DNA from: Corynebacterium frankenforstense DSM 45800
Lineage (GTDB): Bacteria > Actinomycetota > Actinomycetes > Mycobacteriales > Mycobacteriaceae
NCBI RefSeq assembly: GCF_001941485.1
Contig: NZ_CP009247.1
Coordinates: 2,170,001 to 2,234,000, forward strand
Direction: 5' to 3'
Length of the DNA stretch: 64,000 nucleotides
In this document: positions 1 to 9,831 of the stretch, piece by piece
Layout of the letters: the number at the start of each line of letters is the position of its first letter
How positions within the stretch are numbered: position 1 is the first letter of the stretch
The notes under the pieces: model-generated
What the model was told of the DNA's origin: nothing
What the model saw: only the letters and a program-made list of their open reading frames with translations
Database searches by the model: none
Program-made: the position numbers and the translations under genes

Positions 1-426
1 GGCGTCGGAGTGGTTGTCCACGCTGTCGGCCAGCGCGGCGCGCCCGTCCGCCGGGGACGGGAAGTGGTCGGCCGAACCGACCGCGAGATCGAAGATCACG
101 GCCGCCGGCACGATCGGCACCCGGGCGGGGTGCCCCTCCCCCAGCGGCGCGAAGCCGATGTTCCGCTCCGCCAGGGCGCGCATCACGCCGTCCGCGGCGG
201 CCAGCCCGAAGGCCGAACCGCCGCCGAGCACGACCGCGTGGACGCGCTCGACGGTGTTCTCCGGGGCCAGCAGGTCGGTCTCGCGGGTGCCGGGCCCGCC
301 GCCGCGCACGTCGACGGAGGCGACGGCGCCGGCGGGGTCGGTCACCCGCACCACGGTGACCCCGGTGTCACCGAGACTTGCATGCCCGACGGCGAGACCC
401 GGGACGTCGACAAGCGAACCGGTCAT
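1..426 (-). CDS. P1 family peptidase (DmpA-like), C-terminus cut by window edge
   Basis: The reading frame starts at an ATG just upstream of position 424 and runs off the left edge, giving about 142 residues. The visible part begins MTGSLVDVPGLAVGHASL and contains VVRVTDPAGAVASVDVRGGGPGTRETDLL and VVLGGGSAFGLAAADGVMRAL-type segments, typical of the N-terminal half of the P1/S58 peptidase family (DmpA, L-aminopeptidase/D-esterase). These enzymes are N-terminal-nucleophile autoproteolytic hydrolases; the cleavage site and nucleophile lie outside the window. The start is one base from the stop of the DUF2017 gene, so the two are probably co-translated. Family assignment is from recognised motifs; substrate is unknown. 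Confidence 0.85.
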   Translation of the reverse strand, partial: MTGSLVDVPGLAVGHASLGDTGVTVVRVTDPAGAVASVDVRGGGPGTRETDLLAPENTVERVHAVVLGGGSAFGLAAADGVMRALAERNIGFAPLGEGHPARVPIVPAAVIFDLAVGSADHFPSPADGRAALADSVDNHSDA

Positions 427-427
427 C

Positions 428-1003
428 TCACTCCCCCGTCAGGGCCGTCAGGAGGGACTCCTGGTTGTAGGCCAGCCACTCGACGAGGCGCTCCGCCTCG
501 ACCGTGGCCGCCTCACCCGGCACGACCTCCGTGCCCTCGAGTCCCGAGCCGGCCAGCCCGTTGCCGGCGGCGACGTAGAGGCGGATGTCGTTGAGCGCGG
601 CGACCCAGGCGCGCGCCTCGGACTCGTCGAGGGTGACGTCCACCCCGCCGTCCGGGCCCAGCGCCCCCGTCACCGCCTGCAGGTTCTCCAGCTTCGCGCG
701 GGTGATGTCATTCTCGTGCAGCGAGCGCAGCAGCTGGTTGTCGCCGTCGAACTCCTCGTCGCCCTCGCGGGCGAAGTTCGGCAGCAGCCGGGCCAGGCCC
801 GGGTCCTGCGGCGGTTCGCGGTGGCCGGAGGGCATGCCCGTCATCTCGGCCAGCTCGTCCTTCGGCGCCGAGCGCACGCGCTCCATCAGCGCCTCGCCGA
901 GCGTCGAGGCCAGGTTGCCCAGCACCTCACGTTCCATCGGGTCGAAGACCGTGTGGTAGCGCGGGGCACGCATGAGCCCCTTCTTCCTGCGCCAGTCCTG
1001 CAT
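428..1003 (-). CDS. DUF2017 family protein
   Basis: A 191-residue protein starting MQDWRRKKGLMRAPRYHTV and ending ESLLTALTGE. It matches the DUF2017 family that in actinobacteria almost always follows clpS. No catalytic motif is visible; the centre is acidic (GDEEFDGDNQLL) and the C-terminal part carries the conserved LNDIRLYVAAGNGL segment. It lies 26 bp after clpS and touches the downstream P1 peptidase gene, so clpS, DUF2017 and the peptidase look like one operon. A start ten codons later (MRAPRYH) also has purine-rich sequence before it and cannot be excluded. Function unknown; a link to ClpS/ClpP proteolysis is only suggested by context. Confidence 0.85.
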   Translation of the reverse strand: MQDWRRKKGLMRAPRYHTVFDPMEREVLGNLASTLGEALMERVRSAPKDELAEMTGMPSGHREPPQDPGLARLLPNFAREGDEEFDGDNQLLRSLHENDITRAKLENLQAVTGALGPDGGVDVTLDESEARAWVAALNDIRLYVAAGNGLAGSGLEGTEVVPGEAATVEAERLVEWLAYNQESLLTALTGE

Positions 1004-1029
1004 GTCTGCTGCTCTGCCTTCCTCGCGCC

Positions 1030-1329
1030 TCAGCCGGCCTGCTGCATCGTCGCCCACAGGCCGGCGACCTGGAGCTTCTTCACGTCGCCCTCGACCTTGT
1101 CGCGCTCCCCGGAGGAGACGACGGCCCGGCCCTCGGTGTGCACCTGCATCATCAGTTCCGTGGCGCGCTTGCGCCCGTAGCCCAGCACCGTCTGGAACAC
1201 GTAGGTCACGTAGCTCATCAGGTTGACCGGGTCGTCCCAGACGATGCACATCCAGGGCAGGTTCTCCGAGGTGGCGACGTCGACCTCGATCTCCTCGTCC
1301 ACCTCGGGGGTGGCCATGGGTGAACCCAT
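1030..1329 (-). CDS. clpS: ATP-dependent Clp protease adaptor ClpS
   Basis: About 99 residues. ClpS delivers N-degron proteins to the Clp protease in the cytoplasm. The core is clear: [17 protein letters not shown] (N-degron pocket with the conserved DD-P-N), [24 protein letters not shown] (the M-x-x-V-H-x-x-G helix) and [17 protein letters not shown] at the C-terminus. The chosen ATG has GGGAG seven bases upstream. An in-frame ATG 36 bases earlier (position 1365) sits 7 nt behind a TAGGCT box and could be a leaderless start giving 111 residues; most homologues I recall are nearer 100. First gene of the clpS-DUF2017-peptidase group. Confidence 0.92.
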   Translation of the reverse strand: MGSPMATPEVDEEIEVDVATSENLPWMCIVWDDPVNLMSYVTYVFQTVLGYGRKRATELMMQVHTEGRAVVSSGERDKVEGDVKKLQVAGLWATMQQAG

Positions 1330-1478
1330 CAGTGTCTCCCGGTATCGCATCGACGGCCGTTCCATGTCCCACAGCCTAGTCATGCCCGGCGCCCCGGGGC
1401 AGCCGGCCGCGTCGGTCGCGCACCGGGCCCGGGTAGCATCATGCCTGCGACCCCGCCCCGAGCCCGAAGGAGAAGACG

Positions 1479-2198
1479 ATGCCCCAGAACGACGGCGGCC
1501 GGTACCCCGACTCCTGGGGCGACGGCCCGCAGCAGCCGCAGCAGCCGCAGCGGCCGCAGCGGCCGCAGCAGGTCTTCCCCGGGCAGTACGACGGCGGCTA
1601 CCCGGGCGGGTACCAGGTGCCGCCGCAGCCCGAGCAGCCCGACGACGGCGGCTCCCGCGGCCGCCGCGCCGGCTTCGCCGTGCTCATCGCCGTCGCCGTG
1701 CTCGCCCTGATCGGCCTCGGCGCCGCCCTCGCCCTGCTGCGCCCCTGGGAGAGCGACGACACCGACGCCTCCACCGCCGGGCAGGCGGAACTGAGCACCG
1801 TGGGCACCACGACGCACGGGGCGCCGAGCACCGCGGCGTCGTCAAGCAAGAGCACCACCACCAGCAGCAGCACCCGCGCCACGGACGTGCCCGAGGGCAT
1901 GTCCCGCACCGGCTTCGACGGCGGCATGAGCTGCCAGAACGGCGACCGGTGGGTCTACGCCGCGCAGGCGTCGGCCGGTGAGGTGCTCATCTGCGACGGC
2001 GGCTCCGGGCTGTACTACCTCGACAACTTCGGGCAGGGGCCCTGGCGCACCGAGGTCACGCGGCACTCCGGCGACGATTACTTCGAGATGACCACGAGGG
2101 CGACCACGATCTACATCGACGGCGACCGTCTCTGGGTCGACTCCGAGGGTCAGATCACCCGCACCGACGACTTCTACGAGGTGCACACCGCCGACTGA
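1479..2198 (+). CDS. Anchored membrane protein with Pro/Gln-rich cytoplasmic N-terminus
   Basis: 239 residues in three parts. Residues 1-60 are low complexity ([15 protein letters not shown], then Gly/Pro/Tyr-rich). One hydrophobic helix follows at about 66-90 ([24 protein letters not shown]). After a Ser/Thr-rich linker (about 95-135) comes a C-terminal domain of roughly 100 residues with two cysteines (MSCQNGD and VLICDGGSG) that could form a disulphide outside the membrane. AAGGAG lies seven bases before the ATG. The gene diverges from clpS. I do not recognise the extracytoplasmic domain; the layout resembles actinobacterial sensor or wall-associated proteins, but no function should be assigned. 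Confidence 0.85.
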   Translation: MPQNDGGRYPDSWGDGPQQPQQPQRPQRPQQVFPGQYDGGYPGGYQVPPQPEQPDDGGSRGRRAGFAVLIAVAVLALIGLGAALALLRPWESDDTDASTAGQAELSTVGTTTHGAPSTAASSSKSTTTSSSTRATDVPEGMSRTGFDGGMSCQNGDRWVYAAQASAGEVLICDGGSGLYYLDNFGQGPWRTEVTRHSGDDYFEMTTRATTIYIDGDRLWVDSEGQITRTDDFYEVHTAD

Positions 2199-2280
2199 CC
2201 GGCCGCCGCGTTCCGGCGCGTTCCGACGCGAAAGGGGTTAGCCGGTACGTGGGCGAGGTCACGGGTACTAGGGTGGGGTC

Positions 2281-3630
2281 ATGGCTGAGCCGAACAACTC
2301 CTCCCTCCCCGTCAACCGCTCCACCTCGCTGCTCACCGACATGTATGAGCTGACGATGCTGGAGGCCGCCCTCCGGGACGGGACCGCACACCGTGAGGCG
2401 ACCTTCGAGGTCTTCGCCCGCAAACTGCCCAATGAGCGCCGCTACGGCGTGGTCGCCGGCATCCCGAGGGTGCTCGAGGCCGTGCGCGACTTCTACTTCA
2501 CCGAGGAGCAGCTGGCCACGCTCGACTTCCTCAGCGACGAGACCGTCGAGTACCTGCGCAACTTCCGCTTCAGCGGCCAGATCGACGGCTTCCGCGAGGG
2601 CGAGCTCTACTTCCCGTACTCGCCGATCCTGACCGTGCGCGGCACCTTCGCCGAGTGCGTGCTGCTCGAGACCGTCGTGCTGTCGATCCTCAACGCCGAC
2701 TCCGCCGTGGCCACCGCCGCCGCGCGCATGGTCACCGCCGCCGACGGCCGCCCGATCATGGAGATGGGCTCGCGGCGCACCCACGAGTACGCCGCCGTGA
2801 CCGCCTCGCGCGCCGCCTACCTCGCCGGCTTCGACTCGACGTCGAACCTCGAGGCCGCGCACCGCTACGGCATCCCGGCCGCCGGCACCTCCGCCCACGC
2901 CTGGACGCTGCTGCACGTCGACGAGGACGGCCGCCCCGACGAGGCCGGCGCCTTCCGCTCGCAGATCGAGTCGCTCGGTGTGGACACGGTGCTGCTGGTC
3001 GACACCTACGACGTCGCGCAGGGCGTGCGCACCGCCATCGATGTCGCCGGCACCGGGCTGGGCGGCGTGCGCATCGACTCCGGCGACCTGGGCTCGATGA
3101 CGCGGCGCGTGCGCCGGCAGCTCGACGAGCTCGGCGCCTACAACACGAAGGTCGTCGTCTCCTCGGACCTCGACGAGTTCTCCATCGCCGGCCTGCGCGG
3201 CGACCCCGTCGACTCCTTCGGCGTGGGCACCTCCGTGGTCACCGGCTCCGGCTCGCCGACGATGGGCATGGTCTACAAGCTCGTGGAGGTCGACGGCCAC
3301 CCGGTGGCCAAGCGCTCCCGCGGCAAGGCCATGACCGGCGGCACCAAGCGCGCGCTGCGCACCTACCGCTCCACCGGCACCGCCATCGAGGAGATCGTCG
3401 TGCCCTTCGACGCCGCGGACCCGGAGGTCGGCGACGCCGACGCCCGCGAGCTGACCGTGCCGCTGATGCGCGACGGCGAGATCGTGCCCGACCAGCCGAC
3501 GCTGCAGGAGTCGCGCGACTACCTCGCCGGCCAGCTGGTCACCCTGCCGTGGGAGGGCCTGGCGCTCTCGCGCGACGAGCCGGCCATCACGGTGCGCTTC
3601 GTCGGCTTCCCGGAGACCGCGCGGGAGTGA
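2281..3630 (+). CDS. pncB: Nicotinate phosphoribosyltransferase
   Basis: 449 residues. PncB joins nicotinate to PRPP to make nicotinate mononucleotide, the salvage entry to NAD. The N-terminus LLTDMYELTMLEAALRDG is the family signature; later come FEVFARKLPNERRYGVVAG, the SRRTHEYAAVTASRAAYLAGFDSTSN block carrying the catalytic histidine region, and GGVRIDSGDLGSM for phosphate/ribose binding. Length is normal. A TAGGGT box at 2269-2274 lies 6 nt before the ATG, so the mRNA is probably leaderless. The helicase gene follows after 22 bp but has its own -10 box. With nadE at 17 kb, two steps of NAD synthesis are encoded in the window. Confidence 0.96.
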   Translation: MAEPNNSSLPVNRSTSLLTDMYELTMLEAALRDGTAHREATFEVFARKLPNERRYGVVAGIPRVLEAVRDFYFTEEQLATLDFLSDETVEYLRNFRFSGQIDGFREGELYFPYSPILTVRGTFAECVLLETVVLSILNADSAVATAAARMVTAADGRPIMEMGSRRTHEYAAVTASRAAYLAGFDSTSNLEAAHRYGIPAAGTSAHAWTLLHVDEDGRPDEAGAFRSQIESLGVDTVLLVDTYDVAQGVRTAIDVAGTGLGGVRIDSGDLGSMTRRVRRQLDELGAYNTKVVVSSDLDEFSIAGLRGDPVDSFGVGTSVVTGSGSPTMGMVYKLVEVDGHPVAKRSRGKAMTGGTKRALRTYRSTGTAIEEIVVPFDAADPEVGDADARELTVPLMRDGEIVPDQPTLQESRDYLAGQLVTLPWEGLALSRDEPAITVRFVGFPETARE

Positions 3631-3652
3631 CGCGCGGCTAGACTCGGGGTCC

Positions 3653-5635
3653 ATGTCCGACGACGCTGACGTAACCGAGCTGCCCTCCACCGCCTCGCTT
3701 CTCGACGCCGCGGTGGCCGCCCTGGGCGGTTCCCGCCGCGCCGGCCAGGCGCGCATGGCGGACGCGGTCACCGGTGCGATCGACGCCGAGCGGCACCTCG
3801 CCGTGCAGGCGGGCACCGGCACCGGCAAGTCGCTGGCGTACCTGGTGCCCGCGATCCGGCACGCCCAGGCCACGGGCACCACCGTCGTCGTCTCCACGGC
3901 CACCATCGCGCTGCAGCGCCAGCTGGTGGGCCGGGACCTGCCGCGGCTGGCCGACGCGCTCGAGGGGATGCTGCCGCACCGGCCCACCTTCGCGATCCAG
4001 AAGGGCCGGGGCAACTACCTTTGCCTGAACAAGATCGCCGCCGCCGACGCCCCCGAGGACGAGGCCCTGCTGGACGAGGCGGACGTCGGGTGGCTGGGCC
4101 GGCAGGTCAAGCGGGTGCGCGACTGGGCGCAGGAGACCGAGTCCGGCGACCGTGACGACCTCGAGCCGGGCGTGCCGGACAAGGTGTGGCGCACCGTGTC
4201 GGTCAGTTCGCGGGAGTGCCTGGGGCGCAACCGCTGCCCGCACGGGGAGGACTGCTTCGCCGAGCTGGCCCGTGCCCGCACGGCCGACGTCGACGTGGTG
4301 GTGACCAACCACGCGCTGCTGGCCATCGACGCGCTCTCGGATGCGGCGGTGCTGCCCGAGCACGACGTGGTGATCGTCGACGAGGCCCACGAGCTCGACG
4401 GGCGCATCACGTCGGTGGCCACCGAGCAGATCACCGGCACCGCGCTCAAGCAGGCCGCCACGCGCGCCGGCAAGTTGAAGGCGCGCGGTGACACCGAGCT
4501 GGTCGAGGCGGCCGAGGCGTGGGCCGACTACGCCGTCACGCTCGGCGACGGGCGCTGGACCAGCGTCGACGACCACACCCGCACGCTGCTGGTGGGGCTG
4601 CGCGACGCCGTGTGGGACCTGCGCGGCCACGTCGCCGACGCGCCGCAGGGCGAGGCCAGCGACGACCCCGAGCGCCACGCCGAGCGGATGAACCTGTCGA
4701 ACCACCTGCTCGAACTGCACGACGCGCTGGTGCGCATCCTGACCGTCTTCGAGGTCGAGGACCCCACCGAGCAGGACGACGTGGTGTGGCTGGCCGTCGA
4801 CGAGCGGCGGGGCGCGGCGTTGACCGTGGCGCCGCTGTCCGTGGCCGAGCTGCTGGCCGGCCGCCTGTTCGCGGAGAACACCGTGGTGCTGACCTCGGCG
4901 ACGCTGGCGCTGGGTGGGCGCTTCGACGCGATGGCCGCGACCTGGGGGCTGGCCAAGGGTGCCTGGGACAGCCTGGACGTGGGCACGCCGTTCGACCCGC
5001 GGAGCTCGGCGATCCTCTACGTGGCCAAGAGCCTGCCGCTGCCCGGGCGGGCCGGCCTGGACGAGACCGTGCTCGACGAGATCCACGACCTCGTCCTCGC
5101 CGCCGGGGGCCGCACGCTCGGGCTGTTCTCCTCGAAGCGGGCCGCCCGGCAGGCCGCCGATGCGCTGCGCCCGCGGCTGCCCTTCGACGTGCTGCTGCAG
5201 GGCGACGACGCCACCGGCGCGCTCGTCGACCGCTTCGCCGCCGACGAGCACACCTGCCTGTTCGGCACGCTGACGCTCTGGCAGGGCGTGGACGTGCCGG
5301 GGCCGTCGTGCTCGCAGGTCATCATCGACCGCATCCCGTTCCCCCGCCCCGACGACCCCCTGCTGCAGGCGCGCAAGGAGGCCGCCGACGCCGCCGGGCG
5401 CAACGGCTTCATGGAGGTCGCCGCCACCCACGCGGCGCTGCTGCTCGCGCAGGGCACGGGCCGGCTGCTGCGCTCGGTGACCGACCGCGGGGTGGTCTCG
5501 GTGCTCGACCCGCGCCTGGTGACCAAGCGCTACGGGTCCTTCCTGCGCGCCTCGATCCCCCGCTACTGGGAGACCACCGACGGGCAGGTCGCCCGCGGCG
5601 CCCTCAAACGCCTCGTCACCGGCGCCAAGAAGTAG
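3653..5635 (+). CDS. ATP-dependent DNA helicase, DinG/XPD (Rad3) family
   Basis: 660 residues. Motif I (Walker A) is AGTGTGKSLAYLVPA near residue 45; the DEAH box is VIVDEAHELDG near 245; motif VI lies in ALLLAQGTGRLLRSVTDRG near 600. Cysteines in GRGNYLCLN and in ECLGRNRCPHGEDC, between motifs I and II, match the four-cysteine iron-sulphur cluster of XPD/DinG helicases. Such enzymes unwind DNA 5' to 3' in repair and R-loop removal; that role is inferred from the family. A TAGACT box at 3639-3644 is 8 nt before the ATG (leaderless). The 170 bp between this gene and the convergent Pth2-like gene hold nothing I can identify. Confidence 0.93.
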   Translation: MSDDADVTELPSTASLLDAAVAALGGSRRAGQARMADAVTGAIDAERHLAVQAGTGTGKSLAYLVPAIRHAQATGTTVVVSTATIALQRQLVGRDLPRLADALEGMLPHRPTFAIQKGRGNYLCLNKIAAADAPEDEALLDEADVGWLGRQVKRVRDWAQETESGDRDDLEPGVPDKVWRTVSVSSRECLGRNRCPHGEDCFAELARARTADVDVVVTNHALLAIDALSDAAVLPEHDVVIVDEAHELDGRITSVATEQITGTALKQAATRAGKLKARGDTELVEAAEAWADYAVTLGDGRWTSVDDHTRTLLVGLRDAVWDLRGHVADAPQGEASDDPERHAERMNLSNHLLELHDALVRILTVFEVEDPTEQDDVVWLAVDERRGAALTVAPLSVAELLAGRLFAENTVVLTSATLALGGRFDAMAATWGLAKGAWDSLDVGTPFDPRSSAILYVAKSLPLPGRAGLDETVLDEIHDLVLAAGGRTLGLFSSKRAARQAADALRPRLPFDVLLQGDDATGALVDRFAADEHTCLFGTLTLWQGVDVPGPSCSQVIIDRIPFPRPDDPLLQARKEAADAAGRNGFMEVAATHAALLLAQGTGRLLRSVTDRGVVSVLDPRLVTKRYGSFLRASIPRYWETTDGQVARGALKRLVTGAKK

Positions 5636-5807
5636 GCGCACTCCCCGAGCCAGACGCTGGCCCCGTGGCGGCCCCCTCACGGTGCCCCGTGGCAGTGTTG
5701 CTCCAGCCTATGCACCATCTCGGCGCCCCAGCGGAGCCAGCTTTCCCCTTGACGCACAACGCCGAGCAGGCCCTACGGAGCGTCCCGCGGACCGGGTGCG
5801 GTTCAGG

Positions 5808-6563
5808 TCAGCGGCGCGGTGGGAGGGCCACCGCGGTGGCGGAACCCGGGGCGACCTCGGTGAAGCCGGCGTCGCGGACGACGACGGCGTCGGCACGCTC
5901 CGCCGCCCGGGTGAACTCGGCGGCCGGCACCTCGCGCACCGCCAGCGGGAATCCCGCCGCCGCCCACGCGACCGCCGAATCGGTGTCCATCGCCGCGGCC
6001 AGCAGCATCGAGGCGTGACCGACCTGGGCGGCGTCCTTGCCCGTGCTCATCGCCAGCGCCTCGTCGACGAGGATCAGCGCGGCGCCCTCCGGGACCTCGC
6101 CCGGCTCGTCGGCCTCGAGGTCCGTGCCGCGGATCTGCAGCTTCGACACGGCGTGCGGCACCTCGGAGACGGCCGAGGGCACGAACGCGCGCGCCGAGGT
6201 GCCGTTCTGCGTCACCGTCACGCCGGGCAGCGCCTGCACGTCACGCCACGCCTTGTTGCGCGCCCGGCGGGCCACCTTGCGGATGCGGTGGCCGTACCAG
6301 GCCGCCAGCCCCTCGCGCCACGGCCCGTCCTGCCCCGCACGCGGGTCCAGGCAGACCGCCACCACCGCACGCGCGGCCGCCTCCAGCAGGTCCGTGCGCG
6401 CCGGCGGGTCCTGCTTCGGGATCTCCAGGGCGATCTGCATCGCCTGGACCGTCTCCGGGCGCGACGGGTCCTCGTCCCGGTCGGCGGGGTCGGCACTGAC
6501 CGACGCCCGCAGGAACTGGTGCGCGACGCGCACCGACGCGACGTCGTCAAGCGGGGGTGTCAA
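5808..6563 (-). CDS. Peptidyl-tRNA hydrolase Pth2-like protein
   Basis: 251 residues. The C-terminal half carries the Pth2 signature: MSTGKDAAQVGHASMLLAA corresponds to the Gly-Lys ... Ala-Gln-x-x-His-Ala pattern of archaeal/eukaryotic-type Pth2, which frees peptides from stalled peptidyl-tRNAs. The N-terminal ~120 residues (VAHQFLRASV, RTDLLEAAARAVVAVCLDP) are extra relative to the ~120-residue Pth2 and I do not recognise them. Its ATG overlaps the serB stop (ATGA), so the two are co-translated. Catalytic residues beyond the Lys-Gln-His triad were not checked, so activity is inferred. Confidence 0.8.
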   Translation of the reverse strand: MTPPLDDVASVRVAHQFLRASVSADPADRDEDPSRPETVQAMQIALEIPKQDPPARTDLLEAAARAVVAVCLDPRAGQDGPWREGLAAWYGHRIRKVARRARNKAWRDVQALPGVTVTQNGTSARAFVPSAVSEVPHAVSKLQIRGTDLEADEPGEVPEGAALILVDEALAMSTGKDAAQVGHASMLLAAAMDTDSAVAWAAAGFPLAVREVPAAEFTRAAERADAVVVRDAGFTEVAPGSATAVALPPRR

Positions 6564-7834
6564 CGCTCCAGCGCCACCTTGCGGAACGTGCCCTCCTCCA
6601 GGTCGGAGGAGTCGACCTCCTCGCGCGGCACACCCAGGATGTAGAGCACCTCGTCGAGGAAGGGGTGGTTGACGGAGGTGTCGGCGACCTCGCGCAGGGC
6701 GGGCTTCGCATTGAAGGCGATGCCCAGGCCGGCGGCGGAGAGCATGTCGATGTCGTTGGCGCCGTCGCCGACCGCGACGGTCTGGTGCATCTGCAGGCCC
6801 TCGGCCTCGGCGAAGGAGCGCAGGAAGTTCGCCTTGGCGGCGCGGTCGACGACGTCGCCGAGCACGCGGCCGGTCAGCTTGCCGTCCTCGATCTCCAGGG
6901 TGTTCGCGCGCACGTAGTCGAGCTCGAGCTCCTCGGCCAGGCCCTCGAGCACGCGGGTGAAGCCGCCCGAGACGACGGCCACGGAGTAGCCCATCTTCTT
7001 CAGGGTGCGGATCGTCGTGCGCGCGCCCGGCGTCAGCTCGATGGCGGCGGCCGTCTCGTCGAGCACGGAGACGTCCAGGCCCTTGAGCGTGGCGACGCGC
7101 TCGCGCAGGGACTCCTCGAAGTCCAGCTCGCCGCGCATGGCGCGGGCGGTGACCTCGGCGACCTCGGCCTCCTTGCCCGCGTGGGCGGCCAGCATCTCGA
7201 TGACCTCGCCCGTGATCAGGGTGGAGTCGCAGTCGAAGCAGATCAGGCGCTTGGAGCGGCGCAGCAGACCCGCGCGCTCGATGGCGATGTCCACACCCAG
7301 CTCGGAGGTGCGCTCGGCCAGCGCCTTGCGCAGCGCCGCGCCGCCGCCCGGCTCCGGGTCGGCGATCGTGATGCGCAGCTCGAGGCCCGTGACCGGGTAG
7401 TCGGCCACGCCGCGGATGCGGTCGATGTTCGCGCCGTAGTCCGCCAGCGTCTGGCCGACGGCCGAGACGTCGCGGGCCGTGACCGGGTTGCCCAGGATCA
7501 CGACGACGTGGGTGGAGCGCGGGCGCCCCACCGCCGGCTGCTCCGGCAGCTCGACCGTCACGCGCTGATCGTGGGCGCGCAGCGTGGTCTCCAGGCCGTC
7601 GCGCAGCACGTCGGTGCGCTCGGGGGTGACGCCGACGAAGGCGGCGAGCTGGAGGCGGCCACGGAACTCGGACTGCTCGACGTCGAGCAGCTGGACCTCG
7701 TGGGCGGAGAGCACGCGGAAGAACGCGGCGGAGACGCCCGGGCGGTCGGGGCCGGAGACCGTGATCACCGCGGGGGTCAGCCCGTCCTGGAGCTCGACGC
7801 GGTACTCGGTGGGGTTGTCGTGGGTGTCGGTCAC
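6560..7834 (-). CDS. serB: Phosphoserine phosphatase SerB
   Basis: 424 residues from a GTG start (VTDTHDNPTEY) with AAGGA about 12 nt upstream; the open frame extends 51 codons further but that stretch looks non-coding. SerB removes phosphate from O-phospho-L-serine, the last step of serine synthesis. Two N-terminal ACT domains (TPAVITVSGPDRPGVSAAF and THVVVILGNPVTARDVSAVG) precede the HAD domain with the nucleophile motif FDCDSTL (~residue 205), VVSGGF, and GDGANDIDMLSAAGLGIAFNAKP. The two ACT domains match the long actinobacterial type, which is feedback-inhibited by serine in mycobacteria. Downstream it overlaps the Pth2-like gene by 4 nt. Confidence 0.96.
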   Translation of the reverse strand: MTDTHDNPTEYRVELQDGLTPAVITVSGPDRPGVSAAFFRVLSAHEVQLLDVEQSEFRGRLQLAAFVGVTPERTDVLRDGLETTLRAHDQRVTVELPEQPAVGRPRSTHVVVILGNPVTARDVSAVGQTLADYGANIDRIRGVADYPVTGLELRITIADPEPGGGAALRKALAERTSELGVDIAIERAGLLRRSKRLICFDCDSTLITGEVIEMLAAHAGKEAEVAEVTARAMRGELDFEESLRERVATLKGLDVSVLDETAAAIELTPGARTTIRTLKKMGYSVAVVSGGFTRVLEGLAEELELDYVRANTLEIEDGKLTGRVLGDVVDRAAKANFLRSFAEAEGLQMHQTVAVGDGANDIDMLSAAGLGIAFNAKPALREVADTSVNHPFLDEVLYILGVPREEVDSSDLEEGTFRKVALER

Positions 7835-8013
7835 GGTGATGAAGCTTCCTTGTCCTTGGACGCTCGAACGAGGGGTTGTCTGAAGATCGGGTGGTGGTTG
7901 CTGCGCCGGCGGGTGCGGGGACCCGGGCGGCCGGCCGGCGCGGCGGCGCCCGATAGGCGACCGCCTCCGCCCGCAGAGGGGTGTCACATGAAGCCTACGG
8001 CAGGCCCGGAACG

Positions 8014-8076
8014 CAAAAAGTTCGGACCCCGCCCCGTCGCCCGCGGTGCGGGCGGGAGGGGGAGGTCCGAGCTTTC
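8014..8076 (-). terminator. Rho-independent terminator after ctaD
   Basis: Arms 8017-8028 and 8064-8075 pair over 12 bp with one G-T/C difference (AAAGTTCGGACC against GGTCCGAGCTTT). Reading the minus strand the stem ends in CTTTTTG, the expected U-tract. It sits about 40 bp past the ctaD stop. Confidence 0.75.
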
Positions 8077-8117
8077 AGTCAGGAGATGTGCGCTCCATGG
8101 TCGCTACGGGGTGGCCG

Positions 8118-9812
8118 TCAGTGGCTCCCGGTGTGGGCCTCGCGGCGCATGCGCTCGACCATGTGCGGGTAGTGCAGCTCGAAGGCCGGGCGCTCGGAGC
8201 GGATGCGCGGCATCGAGGTGAAGTTGTGGCGCGGCGGCGGGCAGGAGGTGGCCCACTCGAGGGAGTTGCCGTAGCCCCACGGGTCGTCGACGGTGACGAC
8301 CTCGCCGTAGCGCCAGGACTTGAAGACGTTCCAGATGAACGGCAGGACCGACAGACCCAGCAGGAAGGAGAAGATCGTGGAGACCTGGTTCAGGGTGGTG
8401 AAGCCGTCGGAGTCCAGGTAGTCCGCGTAACGACGCGGCATGCCCATGTTGCCCAGCCAATGCTGGACCAGGAAGGTGCCCTGGAAGCCGATGAAGGTCA
8501 GCCAGAAGTGGATCTTGCCCAGACGCTCGTCCAGCATGCGGCCCGTCATCTTCGGGAACCAGAAGTAGATGCCCGAGAAGGAGGCGAACACCAGCGTGCC
8601 GAACAGGGTGTAGTGGAAGTGCGCGATCAGGAAGTAGGAGTCCGCCAGGTGGAAGTCCAGCGGCGGGGAGGCCAGCATGATGCCGGTCAGACCACCGAAG
8701 AGGAAGGTCGCCATGAAGCCCACGGCGAAGATCATCGGGGTCTCCCAGGTGATGTGCCCCTTCCACATGGTGCCGGTCCAGTTGAAGAACTTCACGCCGG
8801 TCGGCACGGAGATCAGGAAGGTCATGAACGAGAAGAACGGCAGCAGGATCGCGCCGGTGACGAACATGTGGTGCGCCCACACGGCCATCGACAGGGCACC
8901 GATGGACAGGGTGGCGAAGACCAGGCCGACGTAGCCGAACATCGGCTTACGGCTGAAGACCGGGATGACCTCGGAGATGATGCCGAAGAACGGCAGTGCC
9001 AGGACGTAGACCTCGGGGTGGCCGAAGAACCAGAACAGGTGCTGCCACAGGATGGAGCCGCCGTTGCCCGGGTCGTAGATGTGGCCGCCCAGCTTGCGGT
9101 CGTAGAGGATGCCGAGGGCCGCGGCCAGCAGCAGCGGGAAGATCAGCAGCGCGATGACGGAGGCCACCAGGATGTTCCAGGTGAAGACCGGCATGCGGAA
9201 CATGGTCATGCCGGGGGCTCGCAGGCACAGGATGGTGGTCAGCATGTTGATCGCGGAGGCGACGGTGCCGATACCGGTGGCGCCGACGCCGATGATCCAG
9301 AAGTCAGCGCCCACACCCGGGGTGTGGATTGAGTCGGACAGCGGCGAGTACATCGTCCAGCCGAAGTCGGCGGCACCACCGGGGGTGATGAAGCCGAGCA
9401 GCATGGCGACGACGCCGAGCTGGGTGATCCAGAAGCCGAACGAGTTCAGACGCGGGAAGGCCACGTCCGGCGCGCCGATCTGCAGCGGCAGCACGTAGTT
9501 GGCGAAGCCCCAGACGATCGGGGTACCGAACGCCAGCAGCATCACCGTGCCGTGCATGGTGAACAGCTGGTTGAACTGCTCGTTGGACAGGAACTGCAGG
9601 CCGGGGCTGAAGAGCTCCGCACGGATGATCAGCGCCATCAGGCCACCGACGAAGAACCAGATCATCGACATGATGATGTACATGATGCCGAGCTGCTTGT
9701 GGTCGGTGGTCGTCAGCAGCATCCAGAACTTGGAGCCCTTGCGGGCGTTGCCCGTGGGCTCCGGGCGCGCCGGCGCGACATGGGTTTCGCGCCGTGGTGC
9801 CACAGCAGTCAT
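8118..9812 (-). CDS. ctaD: Cytochrome c oxidase (aa3-type) subunit I
   Basis: 564 residues, about twelve transmembrane helices. CtaD holds haem a and the haem a3/CuB centre of the terminal oxidase. Visible ligand regions: [11 protein letters not shown] (low-spin haem His), [12 protein letters not shown] (CuB His with the cross-linked Tyr), [10 protein letters not shown] (two CuB His) and [11 protein letters not shown] (haem His). The start MTAVAPRRE is preceded by AGGAGGAATTT, a near-perfect ribosome site, so the longer open frame is not used. Other oxidase subunits are not nearby, as usual for Corynebacterium. Just upstream of the ribosome site lies a 21-bp palindrome (separate entry). Confidence 0.98.
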   Translation of the reverse strand: MTAVAPRRETHVAPARPEPTGNARKGSKFWMLLTTTDHKQLGIMYIIMSMIWFFVGGLMALIIRAELFSPGLQFLSNEQFNQLFTMHGTVMLLAFGTPIVWGFANYVLPLQIGAPDVAFPRLNSFGFWITQLGVVAMLLGFITPGGAADFGWTMYSPLSDSIHTPGVGADFWIIGVGATGIGTVASAINMLTTILCLRAPGMTMFRMPVFTWNILVASVIALLIFPLLLAAALGILYDRKLGGHIYDPGNGGSILWQHLFWFFGHPEVYVLALPFFGIISEVIPVFSRKPMFGYVGLVFATLSIGALSMAVWAHHMFVTGAILLPFFSFMTFLISVPTGVKFFNWTGTMWKGHITWETPMIFAVGFMATFLFGGLTGIMLASPPLDFHLADSYFLIAHFHYTLFGTLVFASFSGIYFWFPKMTGRMLDERLGKIHFWLTFIGFQGTFLVQHWLGNMGMPRRYADYLDSDGFTTLNQVSTIFSFLLGLSVLPFIWNVFKSWRYGEVVTVDDPWGYGNSLEWATSCPPPRHNFTSMPRIRSERPAFELHYPHMVERMRREAHTGSH

Positions 9813-9831
9813 AAATTCCTCCTGACTATAA

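Noticed and set aside
2155..4014. Long minus-strand frame opposite pncB and the helicase
   Set aside because: Both plus-strand genes have clear conserved domains and promoters; the antisense product has no recognisable motif.
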